This document shows, piece after piece, positions 48,201 to 60,200 of a DNA stretch of 64,000 nt. The notes beneath the pieces were generated by a model. It made no database searches and was not told where the DNA came from. It saw nothing but the letters and a program-made list of their open reading frames with translations. Position 1 is the stretch's first letter. Every line of letters begins with the position of its first letter. The DNA is taken from contig CP154955.1 in the NCBI GenBank assembly GCA_039621445.1, forward strand, positions 37,985,123 through 38,049,122, given 5' to 3'. Source of the DNA: Euglena gracilis. Lineage: Eukaryota; Euglenida; Euglenophyceae; Euglenales. Both the position numbers and the translations under genes were made by a program.

Positions 48201-51200
48201 GCAGCCACTGCGTGGGTGTACTCCGCCACAGCGGTGGCGTTGCGAGTCCACCTCTTTGCAATGATCCCTGCCGTTGCACGCAAACACCCTCCCACAAGCC
48301 CCCCATGAGCGTGTGAGCGCACGCACTTCACGGTTGGAGGCCGCTGGAGGGTGAAATCTGCACTTACTGGGCATTGCTGCCACACAAGGCATCGGGAAAC
48401 CACCTGTTTGCCCATCTGTCAGCGGTTGGCAATACGGATAAGGGGGGAAATCTCCTTTGCTGTTAACCACCTTGAGGGACTTCCTGGTAATGGAATCGAC
48501 ACTCTCAGACCTAACCCTAACCCTAACCCTAACCCTAAACCTAACCCTAACCCTAACCCTAATCCCCAACAGGACGTTATTTAACGACCCCCAGGGGGGT
48601 CCAGCTCAATGGCTGGAAAATTTAGGCTGGCTGGAAAATGGCTGCTGGCTGACCTCCTGGGGGTTCCAGGCTGGAGCTGGGCCTGACCTGGGGACAGGGG
48701 AGGGGGAGGGGCCAGCAGACCGCCCTCCCACCTCACAGGGCGGGGGGGGGGGGGCAGGAGGGTGGAGAGTCTTACTCACCTCGCTTTGTCGGCTGATACG
48801 CCAGGTTGGGCGGGGAGTTGGCTGGAGCAGTGAAATAGGGGCTTGTTGGAAAGCCGGGCTTCAACCATCTGCCGAAATCAAAACAAAAACACCCGGAAGC
48901 CGTTCCGGCTTTCTCAGCCTGTGGCGGGGGGAGGGGTGCAGGCAGTGGGGTGGGGGCGGTCCAACAGCTCGAGGCAGTGGCGGGCCAGCAGCACCACAAA
49001 GCCGCTGGCGGGGCCCCGCTTCAAGAACTGCTCGATGGCCGCCGCGTCACGCGCCACGAACGCCCGGATGGCGGCACGGAGTTCCGCCGCCCGCTCGCCA
49101 GAGGGGCCTGCGAACCCTTCAGTCTCATTGCCTATTCAACCTCTTCCCAATCGTCCCAGTGCACGGGGAAGTGGGTGGGTGCGGGCCACTCCACGTCCTC
49201 TTGCCAAAAAGAAAGCGTCGTCATTCCCTCAAAATACCCAAACCATGCCCTCCACCAAACGATTCAAAAGTACATGAGGAATCCCCCGAAAAACATATAA
49301 ATGCACTTTGTGCACTTTGTGAGAAGTGGTCCCTCAACGGGGGGTCAACCCAGAATTGAGTGGGGGAGCCGGGGGATCCGTGGGAGACCGTCTCTTCCTG
49401 CCCGCACTCGAGCTGCAAGGCGGCTTGAGCAGGGTCCTGCAACTGAGAGCGGCCCATGGCCATAAGAGAGAGGGTGCGCGCGGTGGTGCCTTCCGTGGAA
49501 ATGTTCCCCTTTTGGCGCTTTTACTCTGATTTTGAATTTTTTTATTTTTAAATCTGACTGCTTGCTTCTTGCTTCCAACCTGCCTTATTATTCATAAAGA
49601 TGCCATTCCCTTCCAGTAGTGCTGCAACCTGCAGCAGAATGCACACCAACTGTCAAGAAAATGATGCAAAACACTGCTCGCACGCACCCACGCACCCACC
49701 CACCCACCCACCCCCAAAGCACATCAGGCAATGGGCCAGTCTGGTGGAGAGGTACAGGAAGGCGAGGACGAGGGTGAGCGCGGTGTGGAGGAGCTGGCCC
49801 ACCGGCACCGGGGCGTGCCGCAGCATCGGGACCCGCCCGCATGAACCGCCTCAGCAGTTCGGGGGTCTGCCAGGCCCGTGCCAGGGGCGTCGGGGGAACG
49901 ACCGCATGGGCGGTGGACCACTGCGGAGACCGGGAACTGTCACAAGAATGTACGGCATCAGAGACGGTAGCAGGGTTCGACATAAGGACAGGTGGGGGGG
50001 GGTGGTCCGGACCCCCCCCCTGCGGGCCAGGAGGGGGGGGGGTGGGGGGGACACCCCCCCCCACCTAAACAGGTGCGCGGTCAGGGTGGCCGAAAATTTT
50101 TGACCCCCCAAAACGACCAAAAATGCCATTTTGGGCACTTTTTGGGCAAAAATGTGCCAAAAATGCAAAAAAATTTTCGGCGCGAAGCGCCGGAGGAAAA
50201 AAGTGACCCTTTTTGGGGGGGTCCTGGAAACCCCCCGAGGGTCGGTCCGGACCCCCCTGGCAGGTGGGGGGGGGGTGGTCCGGACCCCCCCCTGCGGGCC
50301 AGGAGGGGGGGGGGGGTGGGGGGGACACCCCCCCCCACCTAAACCATGTACGCCCTCCTTATATCGAACCCTGGACGGTAGTCAAAGTGGAGCACATAAA
50401 CAACACAGCTTTCTTTGTTGTTGGCTTCTTTGTTGTCGGTGACCATAAATTTTTATGACCCAACAACAGTAGAATCCCCATTACCATCAATGATGGACAG
50501 TCAAAAAAGTTGCCAATCTTTCCTGCTTTTCCATACAGACACCATTTGATTTGATTGATTGACATCAAAGATCAAAAGGAGATTGGCATTGGCAAGCAGT
50601 TAGTCGAAACTACCATCTGGGTGGAATTGTATGAGACGAAGTGAGAGAAATTTTGTATTTGGGCAATTCTCGCGAAAAAAGAACTGTTTCCAACACCAAT
50701 GTATTATTTCCATGTCTCCTTTGTTCCTTCTCAATTCCCCCCCTTTTTTTTTCAATTTTCCCCTTCTTTCCACTTGGCGCAAAATGGATTTGACCAAATC
50801 CAATCAGGGCTATTCTGCTGTTTTCTCGTTTTCCCCTTGGAGACAAAAAAACAACAAAAAAACAAAAAAGAAGAACATTATCATCAACTAATAATGCCAT
50901 TTCGTTTGGGAAACTTTCGTGCATCCTTTTGTCCACAATTTACACAAAAAATTTGCGTTGTTGTTGGGATTTGTTCGTGTTTTTCGGGTTTTGTCGGGTT
51001 TTGTCGGGATCTGGTGTTTGTCAAGATTTGTCGGAACCTACAACTCCAGAGAGCCAATAAAAGTGTAGTCAGGGCTTTTCGGAATTTTTTTTCGGTATTT
51101 GTCGGGATTTGTTGATGGAGGTACTTGATTCCTTTGCTGTTCATCATTGATTTTCAAGGGAACAACACAAAACAAGTTGCCTGCATGTTCCTTAAAATGC

Positions 51201-54200
51201 CAAAGGAAGAATGGATTGATAATCACAAGCAAGAATGAGACATGACAAGCACAAAGAAAGAAGCAAAAAAGATGCAGAGTTGTCTGCAAAAGGCAGGAGA
51301 AATATTTTCAGCAAGACTTTACAACCAAATAAGTTGCGGGAGGAAAGGGGTCAAACAGGGTCAGTCGATTCTTGCCTTGGGACTTGGGCAAGCTTCATCG
51401 GTTGGGCTAATTCGCAGGAGCAGAGGGGAAAAGAAATCAATAATTTTGCCTGAAAAAAATATAAATTACAATTATAAAATCATAATTATAAGAAATTATT
51501 ATGCAATAATAAATTATGAAATATAAAATGGTGCAATGGGATAGGGTGACCAACATTGGCACTGGTAATGCAGTTTTGACCTCGGAACTACGTTCAACCG
51601 ACATGACTTGGTGATAAGATCAATCACACGCCAACCAAAAAGGTTTACACTATGTTTGGTTTTTGAAAATTGTAATTTGCACCAATCTGGGAAGTTGGTT
51701 TTTTCTGTATTTCCCCCACTTTCCAACCAAGACAGGCAGGCAAAGACTTCAAAACTTCCCAACACCGTAACCCAACATGGAAATTCATCACAATTTCCTG
51801 CAAACCAAGAACCCAAGTGTTACTTCATCTCCCTGTTCTTGGCCGCCAGGAGCAGTCATCAGAGAGCTAATCGGATGGTCCGAGAGTCACGGGGCAGAGA
51901 CCTGCGCCATGAGCTTCGGAGCGTGCAGCGAAGTGCAGCTCACAGCGGAAAGCTGGACTCCGGGGGCCGGGGACAGGCTTCTGGGAGCCCATCCTGTGCG
52001 AGGGGCAACCGGGATGAGGCGGCGGGGGAGGGCCAGGGGTGCGGAGGTCATCCAACCGGCAGGGCTGAAGGGACGGGGCTGGCGAACCACCATCGTGGCC
52101 GGGATCCCCCCACGACGCAGGCACCCTTTTGAGGCCCAATGAACCGGAGGCTCGTTCCCGCCAATTCTTTGGAACGGCACTTCCTGAGCTCACCGAGAAA
52201 TCCTTTGGCCCGTTTGGCTTTTGGGGGAGGGTGGCGGGGTGCAGCAGTTTTGCACACGACAACTGCCGACCTCAGGGGTATGCGGGTCAGTCCAGCCGCA
52301 GCAAGGCCGACCAGACCCCCTTCAGAAACCAGTCCCCACCCTGGAGGGGGGCCCCCCATCAAGCCTTCCCGTACAGCCCTGCACCACCCCCTTAGAGGGA
52401 TGAGGAGTCGAACCGAATGGATTCCTCCCAAAGGGGGGTTCTTATTTTCGGCACAAGGTACCAAAGAAAAAAAATGGAACCAAATTGCTGCCATAAAATA
52501 CATACTGCACAAGGAAATTTTTGACCTAAAAATTGGCACCCCGGAAACACAGGGAGGGGGGGGTCGCATCACGATGGGGGTGGAGGGTCGACCCCACCCA
52601 CCATAGGGTTTCGAGGATTCCCATACAGCCCTTGGGTAGTGACCCTGGGGGGTAAGTGATTGGGTGGGCTCTGACCCAACTACCCCCGCCATCTACCTGG
52701 GAAACATTCTCGGTACGTTCATTTTGGCGAAATAAATGACCTGGGTGTGGGGGGGACGTTCAGTTGTTTTGTTGAATCCCCCGATCAAAATCCTCGCACA
52801 GCTGTGATTGGTTGGTTTGTCTTCGTTGTCAAAAAATGCAAAACAAAACGGTCCCCTGTCCTTGAAAACCTCTCCCTCCCGGAACCTGCCGCCTGAACCT
52901 GTCGTTGACACCCCCCCCCCCCAATAATATCGTACCCCTCCTTCCCTCTAAGCCCCCCCCCCCAAGAACGACTTCGCCACAAATGATAATTCACGTAAAA
53001 TTGTGCGAACGATGCAAAAAAAAACATGAAAAAAAATCCCAAAAAACTTCATAAACATAAAAAATCCCAAAGAACTTCACCCCCTGCGAAGTTGATGGAC
53101 CGATCTCTTTTGGCTACAGCCCCTTAAAAAGCACTTTAGGCAATACTCAGCACTGATGGGTTGCTTTGCCACTTTCCCCATAAACAAATTTTTTTTTGAA
53201 AAATAAAAAATATATAATTTAACATAATTTCTTGACTCTATTCATAAGACAACAAAAAATTATGGCACTTCGACAAATATTTGTGCTTGACGCCTCCTGA
53301 TATTTCAGATAATTTTTCATATTCCTTGCAGGGGGGCAAAATTATTTGGACGGATCTTTTCGGCCTTCCCTCCCCAAAAGTAACTTGGGAAACGCAGTTT
53401 GGGCACTGCAAAGTTGTTGGGGGGTGGGGGGTGGGGGGGGGGCAGTGAAATCTTCAGAGGAACCTCTCTGCTCCCTGGTGGCGTAGAAAGCTTTTGCTTA
53501 AACCCCCCGACAAATAACTTCGCAGTGCCCGCAGAGGGGAAGGCAATGGCGTGGCCAAATACACCAAATTTTTCTCCTTTCTGCGAAGCGCCGGAAGATT
53601 TTTTGGGGTTTCTGGCCTCCCCCTGGGCCTCTGGGGGTGGTCTGACCCCACCTCCACACAACCACCAATACCCCAGTGTCAGGGCCAAAAAGGTCGGTCC
53701 ACCAACATCAACTTTGCAGGGGGCAAAGTTTTTTGGCAGGGGGCAAAATTCTTTGGGGGGGTTAGACTCTCTGCCACACATGCTGTGCAGATGCGTGTTG
53801 CACATGCATCAACAGCAAGGCCCCGGCATTCCAACGAACAACGGACGGTCTGCCCTCCATCGCCCCTCCCACCCCAGCTCTCTGACTTTCATGGGTGATA
53901 TATATTTACTTGGTGACGCCAGGGGGGGCACTATTCCCGGGGCCCAAACCCACTCAACCACCCTTTGCGAAAACCCACCCGCCCACAACCCCCCCCCACG
54001 GGAGGGGGTCAACCACCCGCCTACCTGAAAGCAAATATGTCCCATGGCATATCCCACCCCCTGGGGGTTGGGTCCAGCGGCCCCAACTCCCCCACTCTCC
54101 CCCCCCCCCCCCCACCGGGGTCACACAGGTGTTAAATGAATCTATGGTTTCAGAACACACTGATTGCGCTGCCTTTTCTTTCGGCGGTTCCTTCAATTGT

Positions 54201-57200
54201 TTGCTTCCCCCTCCCCATTTGTGAAAGAACAATCGACCCTCAAACACACCAACGTCGTCCCTTGGGAGGAAATGTCAGCACGCTTGGGCGGGTTCAAAGA
54301 GACCCGGGGCGCGTGTCAGGTAAGCTGGTGCCCGTCTAGAGCAAATACAGATGGGGCAAAGAAAGCGTCGGGATCCACCTCGCCGTCAGAGGGCAGGACA
54401 TGAGTGCATCCACAGGACGGAGGGTTGAGGTTGCTGCTGGTGGCTTAAACACCTCCCAAAACAAAACCCCCCAATCCAGCCAACCCCTTTTCGGGAAATT
54501 TTCACAATTTGGGGGGGGGTTATTTTTTATATTTTCCCCAAAAGTCCCGAGGGGGGTCTCATTTTTGAGGGGTCAAGTTTTTGGAATACTGCTGCAAATC
54601 GGCAGGTCTTATTTTGAGGTGGGGGGGGTCTGGCTTTGAGGGGATTTTATTTTTGGACATTTTTTTTATTTTTGCCCATTTTTTTGCACATGTTAAAATT
54701 GGCATTTTTTGAGACATTTTTGCTCATCCAAAAATTGCCCTGGACCTGTTTTTGGACCTCCCGTGGGAAGGCTTCTTCGGTCGAAGTTTTTTAGCAAAAA
54801 TGCAAAAAGTCAACCCCCCAAAAACAAGACCCCCTTGGGATTTTCAGCTACGGACCCAAAAGTAGACCCTTGTAAGTCTTATTATATTTATTTTTTTGGG
54901 AAACGTTTAGTACCTTTGATAGCACATTACCGTCTTTTAGGCAAAGACAACATGGGAGACAGGATCATGGTCAGGCTTCTTTTTAAGACCCCGGGGGGGA
55001 GGGGGGGGGTACTCCTCACCCACCCAGGGTGGTGCGGGACCCCCGGGGGGGGTCCCCCTCACCCACCCACGGTGGTGCGGGACCCCCCCAGGGGGGGGGA
55101 CCCCCCCAAAACCGGGCCCGTTAAAGGCAAGTTTCAAAAAATTTCGGCGCTTCGCGCCGAAAAGGTATCCCCGGCGCCCCCCAGGGGGGGGGGGTCCGGC
55201 CCGGACCCACCCACCCACCCACCCACCCCCTTCCCCCCCGGGGGGGGGATCTTCTGACTTAAAAGAAGCCTGATCATGGTACACACCTACATCGGAGGAA
55301 GATTAGAAAACTTTTCTCGAAAAGCTTTGTTGCAGGCCCGTGACACAGAAAAGGGGGTCAGAGTTTTGATGCAGCCAAAGAACGGGGTTGATAGAGAGAG
55401 TCATTTTGCCTCTGCTGGTGAGCAACGGAACTCATCTGTCCAGTTGACATCTGCCCAAAAACCTCATTCTTTCGAGCAGGTTGAGTTGCACACACTGAGA
55501 AACTCCCACACCACACAGCTGAGCACAACCTCAGGGGCACCAAGCAGGCCACACGTAGCTTGACAAATAGCAGGAGGTGGTGTGGGAGGCAAGGGAAGGG
55601 AACAACGGTCGTGACTTGTGTGTGGAGCCTTGAAGCGGCTGGGAGGGTGGTCGCGAAGAAGGCGAAGTTTGGGTCTGGGTTCCGCCCCTCAGTACATCGT
55701 GGCATCAGGGTGCGGCGAAGACTCGGTGCAGATGGCAGCTCCGTGCGCTCTAATCCCCCACAAAATGGTGGGGGGCTGAACTCATAGAACCATCTGTTTG
55801 GCCTTCTGCGTCTCCACTTTGGGCGGCCAAACTCGCACTTAGCTTTGAAAATGACTGTAAATTGCACCAATGCGCAATAATGCAAAAAAGTTCGGCATTC
55901 CAACACCAAGGCCCGATTTTCAGGACAGTTCGCACTGGTCTATCCCTCCACCCCCTGGGGCCTGGGCACGAAAGCCTGCGAGCGCACGTCTTCCAGGGCC
56001 CAGTGTGTGTGAACCCAAAGCGCCGGATAATGAAACGAGGGAACTGCATTGCACTCGCACTCGCAATGGCGCAACTAAATTCTTCAAAAATAAAACGTAT
56101 TGCACATTTGTGTAAACCCCCCCCAAATATAAGAAACCCCTCGCTATAAGAAACCCCCAAATATAAGAAACCCTTTGGCCGATTTTCAGCCGACACCCAA
56201 ATATAAGAAACTCTCGAATATAAGAAACCCCTAGGCTGTTGAACGCTAATCCATATATAAGAAACCCCTCATCCCTTGCGAATCTTTCTTTCACCGACAT
56301 CATTCCCAGATTCAAAAATAACACTCTACCACTTTCTTCTGGACTGATGGAATGATCCGATTCAGCATAATCACGCTCCAGGGCCTCAGAAGCCATCAGA
56401 CATGAAGAAAATCTTTCACGCCATGGTCACATGTACTTAATTGTATGAAGGAACCGAAGGAAGAAAAAGTTCCATTTATAAGAAACCCTTGGAGCCTGCC
56501 TTCGACACCCAAATATAAGAAACCCCCAAATATAAGAAACCCTTTGGGCCGATCGGCCGACACCCAAATATAAGAAACGGGTTTCTTATATTTGGGGGGG
56601 GGTTAATTTTTCAAAAATTTTGTAATTCCGAATCTGGGTGGTCATTGCGCACTTGAGCAATGGTTACACAAAATATATGCTAAAATGTGCTTTTCATTGC
56701 GCATCTGCGCAATGGACATTCTTATGTGGAATGAAAATTTAAGAATTTTATTGCGCAACTGCGCGATAGAAATATACTTTTAAATCCCAAATAGCGTGGC
56801 TGTTGCGAAGATGCGCAATGTTTACCCAATTTCAAGACAATACGATTGAGAGAAAGCTTCCATCCACCTGTCCTACATTGTGTTCTTCCCCCTCTGGGTG
56901 TTACATACTCTACTCTAGCTGCGTTGTGAGATGAGTTTCAAGCAGTCATATTGCGCATTTGAGCAACATCCACGCCATTTTGTAATTTTAAAAGTGAATT
57001 TCTATTGTGCACCTGCGCAATATAACTCTCCAAATTTCATTCCATAGAAGTGTGCCCATTGTGCAGATGTGCAACCGTTACCAACTTTGAACTGGTCAGC
57101 GGTGCTCAAAGCCCCCTCCCCTATCCATTGCCTTTTCCCACAGCACCACAGTGATAAAAAGCTGTGTCCAGAAGCTGGGTTGGTGTTTTTGAATTATTTC

Positions 57201-60200
57201 GGCACTGGGGAGGGAGGGGCCGTTCCAACAAGACGAATTATGGGCGGCAGGCTGTGGAGCCATAGCGACGCTGCACTCAGCGCTGGGAGTAGGGTTTTTT
57301 GGGATGATGACTGGAAAATCTGTTTTGGCCGAACCGTGTCCTGCATCTGCCTGGTGTGATGGGGCTGTCTGGTGGGCTGCAAATTACCAGAAAAAGGTGT
57401 GCCAGTATGTCCACCATTCTCCGCCGTTGTTGATGTATCTTTTCGATATCTCAATTCCAGTCGGTCATACCCAAAGCTGTTTTTTTTTGAAGCCTGGGTG
57501 AAAAAAGGGAGTGACAAGCTTCTTAAAACATTTTTGGGTGCCTGAAAGTGCTTCTCGGCTTTGATTACTTGGGTTTTTCTGTAACCTGTTTGTTTCTCAA
57601 ACATACAAATTTGCGAGTTTCAATTGGTGGCCAAGAAGTCGGCCCCTCAGGCATGCTGAACTCCGAAACAAGTGGAAGGAACCTCCAGAACTGGAATTGG
57701 GTTCACAATACACGTCTGGATGTGGCACGCCGTTTTTTCAGCTTTTTCACAACGTATGTGTAGAGTCCACCTTCTGGATGACTCAGCAGGCAACTCTTCA
57801 GGTACATTCAACAGAGCCTGAAAAAGCAGCTAAAAAAAATCCAAATGTCACCGGCCGGCGTGACAGCACTGTCTGGGGAACACACTTGGGGTTCAAAAAC
57901 GGGGAGACACAATAGGGGTTTCGGCACTGTTTTGGGGAAATTCACGTCTCCTGGAGTTCAAACCCGGGGTTTAAAACCTTTTAAAACATGGGGCACAAGC
58001 CAAAAACCACTAAAGTTGTTCCCTGGGTCCCAACATTGGCAAATGATGCAGGTCCCACCACAGAGGGTCTCCGCCGGAACAAAAGGTCAAAAGGGTCGGT
58101 TTCATCGCCAAAAAGTTTGCAACGTTGCGCATATGCGCAATGTCAATGCAAAAATCAAAGCCTTTAGTGCGAGTTGCCGCCTAAGCTCCAAGCTCTTTGG
58201 AATCCCTTTTTCCTTTGGGAGCCATTTTTGACAGTGATGCACAAAGTCATGTGTAATCAAATAAAGCTTTTCCGAAGGCAACTAGAGCTTCTCTGAAGGC
58301 AACAATTCTCTCCCCTACCAAAGCCTGCAGTGACACTGCCATAATATTTCAGGAGGTCGAATATTCTTAACGCCGTTGATCCATCATCATTGATCAATCT
58401 ATGCACAATGAGGTGCCAAATTGCTGGAACTTCTGTTGCCTGGATGGCAAAGGGGGTGTTCGGACCCCCCTTTGTGGGCAAAACCAACGCCCACTTAATT
58501 CTATGACCAGAGCGTTTACCCATGGAAACTGTTCCTTTCGCACATGAAAGGATGTTGTTATTGGAGGGCGGGTGGGGGCGGCAGCCCCCCCCCCCCCCGT
58601 GTGGTGGGGAGGGGTGAAATGGGGTGGTGACTGTTCACCTTCTTGGGCGGCCTAACTCGCACTTAGCTTTGGAAATGACTGAAAATTTGCACCGACGCGC
58701 AAATCCAAAAAAAAATTCTGTTTTCGAACACCGAGGCCTGAGACTCAGGACAGTCTGAAAATAGTGTCTCCCTGCACCCCAGGGCCTGGGGACGAATGGA
58801 ACTTCACGGTCTACGGGCACAGCGCTCCCGGGGCCCAAGGGGGTTGGCTTCCTGTCCCAGGCAAGGTTTCCCTCCACCTTAGCTCTGTTCGCTCTGGAGA
58901 TGAGATGCTTCCAGGACTGCTCTCTCCACCCACAGTGATGAAAATAAGAAATTAAAAATTGGTGCCCATTGCGCCAAAGCGCAATGGGCAGGCTTACGTA
59001 AAACGAAAATTTAAGAGTTACATTCCGTCAAAGCGCAATAGAAATACAATTTTATAACTGTAAAAGCAGCGTGGTGTTGCGCCGAAGCGCAATGTTGACC
59101 AATTCTGACGCAACGTGACCGAGAGTAGGTTTCCGTCCCCCTATCCTGCATTTTGTGCTCTATCCCCTCTGGTGTTCATACTCTACCAAGGCCGTTCTCT
59201 CCCTCCATTGTGAGATAAGTTTCAAGCTGTTATATTGCGCTTCGGCGCAACACCCATGCCAATATAGAATTGTAAAAATTATATTTATATTGCGCTTTGG
59301 CGCAATGTAACCCTTAAGTTTTTATTCTTCATAAGCCTGCCCATTGCGCTGTGGCGCAATGGAAACACATGTTGACACATATGTTGTTATCATTGCCCAA
59401 ATGCGGCAATGGTCACCCACATGTTGAATTGCAAAAAATTTTAAAAAAAATGCGCCAAAGCGCAAAGCGTTTTATTTTTTGTAATGAAAAAAATATTTGT
59501 GCCAAAGCGCAAATGCGCAATGGAGTCCCCTTGTTTCATCACCCGGCGCTTTGTGTTCATGCACTGGTGTGTGAATGCAACCACCAACTGCTTCATATTC
59601 AGACGTCTCTTGTCCTAGGCGTTGTGAGCCTAACTGCCAATGCCGGAGGTTCCTCCCACTTGCTTCGCAGTTAAGCATGCCTGAGGGGCCCTTCTTTTTG
59701 GCCGACTTTTGAAAATTGAAAATGTTTGGAAAAGAACAGGTACCAGATAAACCCTGGGAATCAAAGCCGAGGAAAGTTTTAAAGAAGCTCGTCACCCCCC
59801 TTTCCTCACCCAGGATTTGAAGCACACAACTTTGGGGATGAGCGAATGGAATTGAGAAATCGAAATGGCCCATCAACAACGGCGGAGAAGGGAAGACATG
59901 CTGACACACCTTTTTTCCGTAATTTGCAACCCATCAGACAGCCACATGCAACCGGGCAGATGGAGGGCATTGTTCAGCCGAAAAAAAGGTCTTTCTGTCA
60001 ACATCCCAAAAAACCCCACTTTGTGCACTGAGTGCAAGGTCACTCAGGCTCCACCAGGGCGGTCCTTAAGCAAATAAAAAAAAAAACTCCGCTGTCCCAG
60101 CACACTCAGTGAAAAATATACAGGAAAATGGGCAAGAAATTTTGGCATTTTTCAGCAAGAACAGGTCGACATTGGGGAAAAAATTGATTCCTGGCACCCT

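Noticed and set aside
48510-48562. A chromosome end at the telomeric tract
   Set aside because: Only about 53 bp, with gene V exons on both sides.
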